From: JAIXWP01 sp964428835
GTDB lineage: Bacteria; Bacteroidota; Bacteroidia; Flavobacteriales_D; Sanyastnellaceae
Length of the DNA: 64,000 bases
Direction of reading: 5' to 3'
Assembly: GCA_964428835.1 (NCBI GenBank)
Contig: CAYRZQ010000021.1
Location: forward strand, 1-64,000
The notes under the pieces are model-generated. The model saw only the letters and a program-made list of their open reading frames with translations, ran no database searches and was not told where the DNA came from. The position numbers were made by a program, and so were the translations under genes. Positions 7,649 to 16,009 of the stretch are shown one piece after another (within the stretch, counting starts at the first letter, position 1; the number at the start of each line of letters is the position of its first letter).

Positions 7649-10600
7649 TTAGAAATTAGCATTGATTGAGATATTGAAGCTGCGCTCTTGCGGAGGAGTC
7701 AAATAAGTCACGTTTGGACTCATGTTTCTGTCCTGAGGATTTTCAAAGTCACGCACCAATTCTGGATCTAGACCAGGGAAGTTAGTAAAGGTGAAGAGGT
7801 TGGTAGCATTAGCAACAACACGCAAGTTTTGAAGCTTGCTTTCTTTCTTCAATTTGAAAGTATAACCCAAAGCGACGTTTCGTATTCTCAAGAAATCAGC
7901 ATCGTACACGAACAAACTGGTATTCCACCATGGGAAACCGGCGTTTAGTCCGTAGTTTGTTTCGTCCAAGGTGAGACGAGCAAAGGTCGCTTCATCACCA
8001 GGTTGTCTCCAACGATCAAGAATGTCAGTTCTCATGTTCCAATCTGTCACAACACCTAATTGACGCTTACCTGATGAATCGAAGATTTTAGCACCTAAGC
8101 TAAAGGTTGCCAAAATTTGCATATCCCATTGCTTGTAGCGGAAAGAGTTGGTGATACCACCGACTGCGTCAGGAAGTCCATCACCCACATATTGACGTTG
8201 GAAATTATCATAATCAAATGTTTCGTTTCCATTCGCATCAAGATAAACAGGCAATCCAGTTTCTGGATCTACGTGGCTAAACTTCATGAGGTAGAATGAA
8301 CCAATGGGTTTGCCCACGATTACACGTGAGTCGTTGGTTCCACCGCTAATAGCGTCAGGCGTATAATCACCAATGTCGAGAAGTTCATTGTAGTTGCGCG
8401 CGATATTGAAGTCTGTCTTCCATTCGAAATTGGGCCTCACGATGTTGTAACTCGTCACAGTCAACTCAATACCACGGTTGAGGATTTGTGCTGCATTATC
8501 CCAATAGGTTCCAAAACCAGTAGATTGAGGAATGCTCACTGCCATCAATGCATTTGTGGTGAGTTTGTCGTAGTATGATACTTGAACATTCAAGCGGTCT
8601 TTCAACAAGCCAACTTCAAGAGTAACATCGACGGTTCTTGTATTTTCCCAAGAAAGATCAGGGTTACCGAATTGAGTTGGGAAAATAATGGGATTGCCAT
8701 TGTAGAAAATGAATCCAGTAGTGTCATAGGTAGAAAACTGCGCCAATGGCGGAATGTCTGAGTTACCAGAGATACCCCAGCCAGAACGAATCTTTAAGAA
8801 ATTCACAGCCTTGGTTTTGTTGAACCATTTTTCTTCAGATATAATCCAACCTGCTGATGCGGTTGGGAAGTAACCGTATTTGTTGTTTACCCCGAAACGG
8901 CTGCTGCCATCCACACGGCTTACGAGTTGCACGAAGTATTTGTCTTTGATGGAGTAGTTAGCTCTCGCAAAGGTTGATACGAATGTCCAACGCTGTAAGC
9001 GTGGGCTACTTTTACGCAATTCGAAATCACCGTTGTCATCAAATCCTGAGGTGAATGGAGCTGATGTCACGTTCTGATAATTCCAATTTACAAATGTTGT
9101 TCTGCTCTCCTGGATTTCAGCACCAGCAAGAAGTGTCAAGCGATGACCTTCTCTAATTTCTTTGGTGTAATCCGCAGTCAATGAGCTATTCCAGTTATTT
9201 GTCCAGGCAAAGTTTCTATTGGCTGAGGTGAAAGCTTGGTTTGGATCAATAATTGGGAAGAATTCGTTGTTTGATACATCAGAATATTCGTAAGATCCAG
9301 ATGCTTTAATATTCAAGTCCTTAATTGGAGAATAAATCACCGTAGCATTAGATAACAATCTCTTATCATCCGTTCTCAACACGAAAGTCTCTCTGCGTTG
9401 AACAGGATTGTTTCCATTTGGTGTTGGGAAATAACCGCCAATTCCCTGGTTGTTTACGTTGCCAAAAAGAGCAATCGAAGTAGAATCGATTAGAACAGGA
9501 TAGTATGGAAGCGCTTGGCTCATTGCATATCCCAATCCACCGCTCCATGCGGCATCTACGCGATTGTTAAGACCAACAGAATAAGAAAGGTTGGTCATTA
9601 CCTTTAATTTCTTACTAAAAGTGTAATCGAGGTTTGTTCTACCGCTGATACGCTCATAGGAATTACCACGCATGAAGGATCCGTTGTCATCATAAGATAC
9701 ACCAGAGTAGAGGCTTAATTTATCATTGCTATATGTAGCGGCAAAATTGTAAGTTTGTTTGAAGCCGACACCAATAGTTTGGTCAACCCAATCAGTATCG
9801 ATGAGTTTCGCTCTTTCAAATTGTTGTTGTCTTTCAAGTGCTGATGCGCTGGCTGCACTACCAGAAGCGGTCTCATATCTTACACCAGGCAACCATACAT
9901 AACCTGTTCCACCATCATTTTCCCAAGCTTCTTGACGCACAGCCAAATATTGTTCGGTATTCATCATGTTCGGACGGGTAGCCGCAACACCAATTCCTAA
10001 GCGAGTGCTGAAGTCGAATTGAACTCCCTTCTTGGTTTTGCTACCTCTTTTTGTCGTTATCAATATAACACCGTTCGCTCCGCGTGATCCGTAGATACCG
10101 GTTGCGGCAGCGTCTTTCAATACTTCAATCGACTCAATATCGGCAGGGTTAATGTTCGCTAAAGGGTTGTTGTTGAATCCCGCACTATTCCCTTGCAGAA
10201 ATGGATCCTGAACGATAGGAAGTCCGTCGATTACATACAGTGGGTCGCCACCTGCTGAAATCGAAGAAATACCTCTTACACGAATGAGTGATCCACTACC
10301 TGCCATTCCGCTTCCTTGAGATACAGCAACACCCGCAGCTTGACCTTGCAATGCCGCTTCAAAACTGGGCACTGGAAGTTTCGTGAGTTCCTTACCGTCG
10401 ATTTTTGAAATCGAACCTGTTACTTCACGCTTTCTCTGAACGCCATATCCGACTACCACAATCTCATCAAGATCGTTGTCCTCAGGTTCCATCGTAACAT
10501 CTAAAGTCAGTATCTGGTCTGCCACAAGAGTGATTTCTCTTTTTGCTGTCACAAAGCCCACCATCTTAAATTCTAATGTGTGCTTGCCTGGCTTTAAACT

Positions 10601-10780
10601 AAGTGTGTATTGTCCATCGATGTTGGTAGAAGTTCCTGCGGTGTTGGCTACATCTTTAACTACCACCCCAGGAAGGGTACCCGCATCGTCTCTGACAGTG
10701 CCCTTCACTGCCTGTGCATGCATAGAAATGCTACCAATTAGAAAGGCAGCGCATGCGGTGAATGCGTAAAAAATTCTCAT
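7649..10780 (-). CDS. SusC/RagA-family TonB-linked outer-membrane transporter
   Basis: TonB-dependent importer for oligosaccharides, 1043 residues. In order: a signal peptide (to about AHA/HAQ at 23), a carboxypeptidase-D-like regulatory domain (KGTVRDDAGTLPGVVV...NIDGQYTLSL), the SusC plug signature DEIVVVGYGVQRKREVTGS followed by DPLYVIDGLP and SIEVLKDAAATGIYGSRGANGVI, then a long beta-barrel ending in aromatic Phe (SINANF), as expected for BAM-dependent insertion. It is 118 bp downstream of the amylase gene with its own TATGTTTG promoter element and operator-like palindrome in the gap, so it can be transcribed separately. Confidence 0.96.
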   Translation of the reverse strand: MRIFYAFTACAAFLIGSISMHAQAVKGTVRDDAGTLPGVVVKDVANTAGTSTNIDGQYTLSLKPGKHTLEFKMVGFVTAKREITLVADQILTLDVTMEPEDNDLDEIVVVGYGVQRKREVTGSISKIDGKELTKLPVPSFEAALQGQAAGVAVSQGSGMAGSGSLIRVRGISSISAGGDPLYVIDGLPIVQDPFLQGNSAGFNNNPLANINPADIESIEVLKDAAATGIYGSRGANGVILITTKRGSKTKKGVQFDFSTRLGIGVAATRPNMMNTEQYLAVRQEAWENDGGTGYVWLPGVRYETASGSAASASALERQQQFERAKLIDTDWVDQTIGVGFKQTYNFAATYSNDKLSLYSGVSYDDNGSFMRGNSYERISGRTNLDYTFSKKLKVMTNLSYSVGLNNRVDAAWSGGLGYAMSQALPYYPVLIDSTSIALFGNVNNQGIGGYFPTPNGNNPVQRRETFVLRTDDKRLLSNATVIYSPIKDLNIKASGSYEYSDVSNNEFFPIIDPNQAFTSANRNFAWTNNWNSSLTADYTKEIREGHRLTLLAGAEIQESRTTFVNWNYQNVTSAPFTSGFDDNGDFELRKSSPRLQRWTFVSTFARANYSIKDKYFVQLVSRVDGSSRFGVNNKYGYFPTASAGWIISEEKWFNKTKAVNFLKIRSGWGISGNSDIPPLAQFSTYDTTGFIFYNGNPIIFPTQFGNPDLSWENTRTVDVTLEVGLLKDRLNVQVSYYDKLTTNALMAVSIPQSTGFGTYWDNAAQILNRGIELTVTSYNIVRPNFEWKTDFNIARNYNELLDIGDYTPDAISGGTNDSRVIVGKPIGSFYLMKFSHVDPETGLPVYLDANGNETFDYDNFQRQYVGDGLPDAVGGITNSFRYKQWDMQILATFSLGAKIFDSSGKRQLGVVTDWNMRTDILDRWRQPGDEATFARLTLDETNYGLNAGFPWWNTSLFVYDADFLRIRNVALGYTFKLKKESKLQNLRVVANATNLFTFTNFPGLDPELVRDFENPQDRNMSPNVTYLTPPQERSFNISINANF

Positions 10781-10818
10781 GGTTTTTATTTGGTTCGTTT
10801 GGTTATTGGTTGCAAACA

Positions 10819-10882
10819 GTCCTCAAACATAAGATTTTTTTTCATAAAGTGTACATTGTACACTAATCTTATGTCTGAGGAC
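10819..10882 (-). promoter_or_regulatory. susC promoter with 17-bp palindrome inside a long inverted repeat
   Basis: Three nested elements. (a) A -7 element TATGTTTG on the minus strand at 10824-10831. (b) A perfect 17-bp odd palindrome AGTGTACATTGTACACT at 10848-10864, centred about 36 bp upstream of the expected transcription start, over the -33 region. (c) 18-bp outer arms at 10819-10836 and 10865-10882 that are inverted repeats with one mismatch. The palindrome resembles the site upstream of the amylase gene. I infer an operator for a shared transcription factor. The long arms could also make an RNA hairpin in an amylase-susC read-through transcript. Confidence 0.7.
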
Positions 10883-10898
10883 CTTTGCCTTACTTAAA

Positions 10899-13718
10899 TC
10901 ACTCGGTGACTAACGCAGTGGTATTCAAAATACCATTAGGCGTAATCACGCGCACGATATACTGACCTGCGTCAAATCTGTTTTCAATTCTTGCAGTTTG
11001 AACTCCAGAATTTTGAACACCAAGATCATTTCTGAAAGCGACTCTTCCTTGCATATCGATTACTTCAATCTGCACGCGACCAGCACTGCTCAATTTGTAA
11101 GATATGTTCAGGAGTCCATTTGATGGATTAGGATAAACCATCATGCTCTCTTTAGCGAAGTTGAGAACTTCTTCCACACCTACAGTAATGTCTGGAGCAG
11201 GAAGTTGATAGTCGATGTAAACATGATATTCACCCGGAGCATAGGTGAATGAGGCGTTGAGGTCATTCACTTGGAAAGATTCTCCGGTAAAGTAATCGTA
11301 CCAAGTTCCTGTGTGTTGGAATCCAGGAATAAATGAAAGCTGATTAACGCTTGTATTTCCAACGATTACAGCGTTCTGAGTGCTACCATTGAGGTGAATT
11401 CTCTTACCAAAACCACCAGTGTCCATGTTGAAGTTGGTAGTGGAGAAAATCGGCTGGGTCAATTTCAATTTGTTTAATGCACTCACTACTTTATAGCATC
11501 GTAGTCTGCCTTCCACGTCTTGATAATCCCAACGGATAGGTTTTCTATCAGTTCTGCAATTAGGGCTGATTGAGCCGTCGCCTGGGCAATAGTTGATGCT
11601 AAAGTCGTATCCCAATTCACCAAATTGCCAAATCATTTTTGGACCGGGCACTGGAATTAGAAGTGCATGAGCTAATTCTTGGCGCTTGATAGCAATATCA
11701 AAGTTTTGGGTGTTGTAGCTTCCTGCGCTGTTACCGAAGTTAAGAGTCTTGTACATCACGCGCTCTTCATCATGGCTTTCTGCGTAAGAAATCAAGTGAG
11801 GATTGTTCCAACCTCTAGCTTGATAGCTACCCCAGTTGAGGTCGCTAGCATAACCCATTGCTGCTTCTTCGTATTGCGTTGTCATTTTACCCCAAAGCAT
11901 CATACCGATATTAGCTAGGGCAGTTTCTTCAGGATTGTCGCCAAGGTGCTCAAGGATTACATAAGAACCCGGCTCCACCGTTTGCATGTGGTTATAATAG
12001 TCTGTCCAAATGTTTACACGGCTTTGGTCGTATGCGTTCCAAGCTCCAATGTTTCCGAGCGTATTGTTTTGGGTAAAACCTTTTGAAAGGTCAAAGCGAT
12101 ATCCATCGATGTGGTATTCGTCCATCCAATATTGAATCACACGCTTTGTAAATGCTCTAACTCGCGGCTGTTCGTGGTTGAAATCGTATCCCACATTGAA
12201 GTCGTGAGTAGGTGTTTGGTTAAACCAAGGGCTTTCGGCCGTAGGCTGACCGAATTGTCCAGCATCTGGATTGAAATACATTCTAACCATTGGGTTTTGT
12301 CCAAAGCTGTGGTTTAGGGCAATGTCTAAGATGACTGCTATTCCGCGATTGTGACACTCATTCACAAATGCTTTAAGAGACTCTGGAGTACCGTAAATTT
12401 TGTCAGGAGCAAAATAGAAGGAAGGGTTGTAGCCCCAGCTATTGTTACCCTCAAACTCATTGATTGGCATCAATTGAATGGCATTTATTCCAAGTCTCTC
12501 GATGTAATCAAGTGTGTCTGTTAGTGTTTGGTAGTTTTCTGCTTCGATGAAATCTCTCAACAATAGTTCATACACGATAAGTCGTTCTTTTGGAGGACGC
12601 ACGAACGCTTGATCCGACCAATTGAATTCTTGTTGGTTAATTTTAAACACCGATACAGGCTCATTGGTAAGTCCAACAGGATAGGGTGTTAGGTTTGGAT
12701 AAGTTTCAGCCGGAATCCATGGATCATCCCATGGGCTCAATATTTTTTCTGCATAGATTTCAGCAACACGCATTCCTTCATCGCCTATGTAATATTGAAA
12801 GCGATATTCTTGATTGGGGTCAAGGTCTGTGAGTTCTATCCAGTAAGTGCTTCCGTCAGGTGTGCGGTTCATTAGATAATCGGTATCGAATGTCCAGTTA
12901 TTAAAGTCACCGATTACGAAAATGTAATCTTTATTTGGAGCGAAAAACTGAAGTCGTACTGTATTGTCGTTGATATAGTTGATACCGTCGATTGTTCCGG
13001 CAGGCGCTGCAGCCACGTTTACTGATGGAACAATTACCAATAAAATCTGGTCGGTGATGCTTTCTGCACCGCTTACTGCCGTCATCTCCAATAGATACTC
13101 TCCAGCGGCAGATTCATTGAAAGTATATGATAATGAAGTTTGTTGAGTAGCACTTGCTACTTGCTCACCATTTTGAGTCAATGTTATATCTGCAGCGCTA
13201 GATGCATTGCAAACGATATTGATGTTTTGGTTCGCGTTTACAATTTGATTCGATATGCCAGGAGAGGTGATGGCGGCATTAAAACCTGGTTCGAAGATGT
13301 CCACGTAGATGTCGCTGCCATCAGCGTTGCGTCCTACAAGCGTACCCGATTGATTTCTAAACACGAACATGAGTCGAGTGATTGTCTCACCGGGCTCGAG
13401 ATCATAAAACGTGGATGGGTTGATGGTGATTCTATGGCTACCACCGCCAAGAGGTGTCATCACCACGTTGGGATCAGCTGTTCCCCAATTGCCCACGATG
13501 TGGCGCCAATTATTGGGACCAGTGCTTAAATTCGTAATTACACCAGTGTGCGCATAGACAGGAATTGTTCCGCCAAGCTCTGCGTTGCCACTCGAGGTGT
13601 TATAAGTAATTTGAATGTTGTCTGTTTGTGTGGGAAAAGCAGGCACAGTGGTCAAAATTTGCGCATGCATACCCGTCGATAGCAACAGACTTGCAAGAAG
13701 AATGTAGAATGTTCTCAT
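10899..13718 (-). CDS. T9SS-exported GH13 alpha-amylase-family enzyme
   Basis: Extracellular alpha-glucan hydrolase, 939 residues. Domains in order: signal peptide (1-20); an N-terminal beta domain (about 25-145) related to the duplicated domain of the last gene in the locus; an Ig-like linker (about 150-235); a CBM48-like domain (about 250-330, with VIGDFNNWTFDTDY); and the GH13 barrel (about 378-740). Catalytic residues are recognisable: nucleophile Asp543 in HIDGYRFDLS, acid/base Glu590 in YVILEHLGD, and Asp650 in AESHDEERV. A C-terminal T9SS type A domain (from about 845, MVYPNPSNGLLNISY) directs export and surface attachment. It is first in the locus, with its own promoter and palindrome. 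Exact specificity (amylase, pullulanase or branching-type) is not settled by sequence. Confidence 0.93.
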   Translation of the reverse strand: MRTFYILLASLLLSTGMHAQILTTVPAFPTQTDNIQITYNTSSGNAELGGTIPVYAHTGVITNLSTGPNNWRHIVGNWGTADPNVVMTPLGGGSHRITINPSTFYDLEPGETITRLMFVFRNQSGTLVGRNADGSDIYVDIFEPGFNAAITSPGISNQIVNANQNINIVCNASSAADITLTQNGEQVASATQQTSLSYTFNESAAGEYLLEMTAVSGAESITDQILLVIVPSVNVAAAPAGTIDGINYINDNTVRLQFFAPNKDYIFVIGDFNNWTFDTDYLMNRTPDGSTYWIELTDLDPNQEYRFQYYIGDEGMRVAEIYAEKILSPWDDPWIPAETYPNLTPYPVGLTNEPVSVFKINQQEFNWSDQAFVRPPKERLIVYELLLRDFIEAENYQTLTDTLDYIERLGINAIQLMPINEFEGNNSWGYNPSFYFAPDKIYGTPESLKAFVNECHNRGIAVILDIALNHSFGQNPMVRMYFNPDAGQFGQPTAESPWFNQTPTHDFNVGYDFNHEQPRVRAFTKRVIQYWMDEYHIDGYRFDLSKGFTQNNTLGNIGAWNAYDQSRVNIWTDYYNHMQTVEPGSYVILEHLGDNPEETALANIGMMLWGKMTTQYEEAAMGYASDLNWGSYQARGWNNPHLISYAESHDEERVMYKTLNFGNSAGSYNTQNFDIAIKRQELAHALLIPVPGPKMIWQFGELGYDFSINYCPGDGSISPNCRTDRKPIRWDYQDVEGRLRCYKVVSALNKLKLTQPIFSTTNFNMDTGGFGKRIHLNGSTQNAVIVGNTSVNQLSFIPGFQHTGTWYDYFTGESFQVNDLNASFTYAPGEYHVYIDYQLPAPDITVGVEEVLNFAKESMMVYPNPSNGLLNISYKLSSAGRVQIEVIDMQGRVAFRNDLGVQNSGVQTARIENRFDAGQYIVRVITPNGILNTTALVTE

Positions 13719-13740
13719 TATACAGGAAGGGTTATTTTTT

Positions 13741-13769
13741 CAAATATAGGTAAGTGTCTTTTGTACACC
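13741..13769 (-). promoter_or_regulatory. Amylase promoter with operator-like imperfect palindrome
   Basis: On the minus strand a TATATTTG -7 element (13741-13748) lies 22 nt before the amylase ATG. Immediately upstream, 13753-13769 (AGTGTCTTTTGTACACC on the plus strand) matches 13 of 17 positions of the perfect palindrome at the susC promoter, including one intact half-site TTGTACAC. Here the site sits between -7 and -33, the placement expected of a repressor site. It also lies about 70 bp upstream of the divergent folD gene. Confidence 0.62.
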
Positions 13770-13840
13770 ATCTATTTTTAAGTGAAATTTTTTAAAAAAC
13801 TACCTTTTCTTTGTTGTCGCTTATTAATACGCTTTTCACT

Positions 13841-14710
13841 ATGCAACTTTTAGACGGTATCGCGACCTCGAATCTCATCAAAACAAGAATCAAACAAGAA
13901 GTCGAAGCCTTGGTACAATCAGGCAAGAGACGCCCCCACTTGGCTGCGGTTCTAATTGGTGATAATGGTGCAAGTTTAACATATGTAGGTGCAAAAGTGA
14001 AGGCATGTAATGAAGTTGGATTTGAGTCCACCTTAATTCAAAAGGGAGCGGAAATAAGTCAGGAAGAAGTGCTTGGTATTGTGGCACAACTAAATTCGGA
14101 CGCTAACATTGACGGATACATCGTTCAGTTGCCATTACCTTCACATATTAATGAGACTGAAGTATTGCTGGCCATTGATCCTCGAAAGGATGTTGATGGG
14201 TTTCACCCTCAAAACGTGGGAAAGATGGCATTGAATCTTCCAACTTTTCTTCCAGCCACTCCTTATGGTATCCTTCAACTATTGAAACAATACAACATTG
14301 AAACCTCCGGAAAACATTGCGTTGTCGTCGGGAGGTCTAATATTGTCGGATTGCCAATGAGCATATTGATGCAGCGCAATGCTAGCCCAGGTAATTGCAC
14401 AGTGACTATTACTCATAGTAAAACCCGCAATTTAAAGGAGCTTACCTTGCAGGCTGATATCATCATTGCCGCGCTAGGTCGGCCAGAATTTATCACCGCA
14501 GATATGGTCAAAGAGGGTGCGGTGATTGTAGATGTAGGAATTACCCGTGTTGCTGATACCAGTAAAAAGTCAGGGTTTAGACTTGCAGGAGATGTACATT
14601 TCGAGTCCGTGGCACCGAAGTGTTCGGCAATAACGCCCGTTCCGGGTGGCGTTGGTCCCATGACCATTGCCAGTTTGTTGATGAATACTCTTCAGGCGGC
14701 AAAGAATTAA
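13841..14710 (+). CDS. folD: Bifunctional methylenetetrahydrofolate dehydrogenase/cyclohydrolase
   Basis: Interconverts 5,10-methylene- and 10-formyl-tetrahydrofolate in one-carbon metabolism. I start at the ATG giving MQLLDGIATS (289 residues), which fits the family; a TTG ten codons upstream is in frame but adds nothing conserved. Visible signatures: TYVGAKVKAC with the catalytic Lys52 and Tyr48, VQLPLPSHI, RKDVDGFHP and the NADP-binding segment GRSNIVGLPMSILM. The C-terminal PVPGGVGPMT is also diagnostic. It is divergent from the amylase gene and is followed by a non-coding stretch with a strong hairpin. Confidence 0.97.
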   Translation: MQLLDGIATSNLIKTRIKQEVEALVQSGKRRPHLAAVLIGDNGASLTYVGAKVKACNEVGFESTLIQKGAEISQEEVLGIVAQLNSDANIDGYIVQLPLPSHINETEVLLAIDPRKDVDGFHPQNVGKMALNLPTFLPATPYGILQLLKQYNIETSGKHCVVVGRSNIVGLPMSILMQRNASPGNCTVTITHSKTRNLKELTLQADIIIAALGRPEFITADMVKEGAVIVDVGITRVADTSKKSGFRLAGDVHFESVAPKCSAITPVPGGVGPMTIASLLMNTLQAAKN

Positions 14711-14745
14711 GCAATCCTTAGAAAAAACGTAACCATTGATTTCTA

Positions 14746-14776
14746 GTTCCGTAACAAGTTACAACTTGCACGGAAC
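14746..14776. other. Strong two-stage hairpin 3' of folD
   Basis: 31 nt that fold into an outer stem GTTCCGT/ACGGAAC and an inner stem CAAGT/ACTTG with a TACA tetraloop, separated by a small AA/C internal loop. It begins 35 nt after the folD stop. No T-run follows, so it is not a classical terminator. A role in mRNA 3'-end stabilisation or as a leader element of the next small gene is possible. Confidence 0.55.
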
Positions 14777-14814
14777 CGCCTCCTTTGATGCAGGGAGATT
14801 TAAACCACAACACA

Positions 14815-14961
14815 ATGATTACGCTAACATTTTCCAGAGTAAAAAAAATGCTTTTATGGTCTGTAACGCTTGTAAGCGTGTGGATGCTTTTGCGCCCATA
14901 GGTATTACTCAAAGCCTCTTTGAAACATTTTAGAGAAATCTTCGTTGAACCTAAAAAATAA
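14815..14961 (+). pseudogene. 49-codon small ORF interrupted by one in-frame TAG
   Basis: From ATG 14815 the frame reads 28 residues (SRVKKMLLWSVTLVSVWMLL in the middle, a likely membrane helix), then TAG at 14899-14901. In the same frame it continues VLLKASLKHFREIFVEPKK to TAA at 14959-14961. The second half has protein-like composition right after the stop, so a small membrane protein broken by a single nonsense codon is a reasonable reading. The first 28 residues alone could also be a functional micro-protein. Other genes here end in TAG, so recoding of TAG is unlikely. I do not recognise a family. Confidence 0.35.
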
Positions 14962-14992
14962 AATTCAAACCCTGACTTTAATACATACACAA

Positions 14993-15145
14993 ATGAGACA
15001 TCAAAATGAATGGGCACACGCCGTACTCCAAAGATTGATCATCGTATTCCTTGGATTATTGACTTTAGGAGTGGTAATGCAATCATGCACCACACACAGT
15101 CACGCAAGTTGTGCCGCTTATGATAAAGTGGAAGTGAAGGAGTAA
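14993..15145 (+). CDS. Small lipoprotein-like protein, unknown function
   Basis: 50 residues from ATG 14993: an amphipathic start (MRHQNEWAHAVLQR), one hydrophobic segment (LIIVFLGLLTLGVVMQSC) ending in a lipobox-like Cys, then a short hydrophilic tail HSHASCAAYDKVEVKE. Tiny lipoproteins of this layout are common in Bacteroidota, but I do not know a function. An upstream TTG at 14945 would add 16 residues and precedes any sensible signal sequence, so I prefer the ATG. It converges with folP, leaving 4 bp between the stops. Confidence 0.5.
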   Translation: MRHQNEWAHAVLQRLIIVFLGLLTLGVVMQSCTTHSHASCAAYDKVEVKE

Positions 15146-15149
15146 TTAA

Positions 15150-15995
15150 TCACTTTAGATATTCCATCACTATCGCTCTTGCATCGCTCGCAGCCTTCAC
15201 ATCGTGAACGCGAAGCAGAGATGCACCATTCAAAAGAGCAATCGTATTGGCAGCAATGGTACCGTTCAGCGCGTTCTCAACATCAGTTTGGGTAACGCGC
15301 TGAATCATTTTTTTTCGAGACATTCCTGCCAGAATCGGGCAATCTAAAAGCTTCAACTCTGCTAGATTTCTCAATATTTCGAAATTATGTTCTTGCAGTT
15401 TAGCAAAACCAAACCCGGGGTCAATAACAATATCAGCAACCCCTAAAGCTCTCAGTTTCTTTATTTCCTCAGAAAAAAATAAAATGAGTTCCCCTACGAC
15501 ATCAGAATAGGAGGCTTGCTCCTGCATTGTTTGGGGATCACCCTTCATGTGCATTAGAATGTAAGGAACCTTCGCATTTGCCACTGTTTGATACATCTGT
15601 GCATCAATACTTCCTGCACTTACATCGTTTATGATGTGGGCGCCTGCGTCTATTGCCTTTCTGGCTACGTCAGAATAAAACGTATCAATAGATAGTATTG
15701 CTTCTGGAAATTCTTTGCTCAAGAGATTAAAAACACTTTCTACTCTCTGCCACTCGATATCGGCATCAACCCGTTCAGCTCCGGGGCGTGTGCTCTGTCC
15801 GCCAATATCCAAGATCTCAGCACCATCGAGCAACATCTGTTCCGCAGCTTTTAAAATAAAACCTTCGCCCATGCGGCTGCCCTCAAAAAAAGAGTCTGGG
15901 GTAATATTCATAATTCCCATGATAACGGGCTTTTCAAAGCGTTTCAACGCTCCGCCAATGCGAATGGTGAATGGAACAAATGACTTTTTATTCAA
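15150..15995 (-). CDS. folP: Dihydropteroate synthase
   Basis: Condenses p-aminobenzoate with hydroxymethyl-dihydropterin diphosphate in folate synthesis; the sulfonamide target. The 281-residue TIM barrel shows IMGIMNITPDSFF (about 26-38), DIGGQSTRPGAERV, SIDTFYSDVARKAI, INDVSAG, MHMKGDPQTMQ and VIDPGFGFAK. The frame has an in-frame stop only a few codons upstream, and the first usable start is TTG at 15995; the next internal Met codons fall inside the first conserved strand, so TTG is likely used. It is divergent from the DUF1599 gene with only 14 bp between starts, so the two promoters must overlap the coding regions. Confidence 0.95.
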   Translation of the reverse strand: MNKKSFVPFTIRIGGALKRFEKPVIMGIMNITPDSFFEGSRMGEGFILKAAEQMLLDGAEILDIGGQSTRPGAERVDADIEWQRVESVFNLLSKEFPEAILSIDTFYSDVARKAIDAGAHIINDVSAGSIDAQMYQTVANAKVPYILMHMKGDPQTMQEQASYSDVVGELILFFSEEIKKLRALGVADIVIDPGFGFAKLQEHNFEILRNLAELKLLDCPILAGMSRKKMIQRVTQTDVENALNGTIAANTIALLNGASLLRVHDVKAASDARAIVMEYLK

Positions 15996-16009
15996 AATAT
16001 GATTGATTT

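Noticed and set aside
14718..15017. 99-codon minus-strand open frame between folD and folP
   Set aside because: It runs across the folD 3' hairpin, overlaps plus-strand small ORFs with better protein character, and its translation has no recognisable features.
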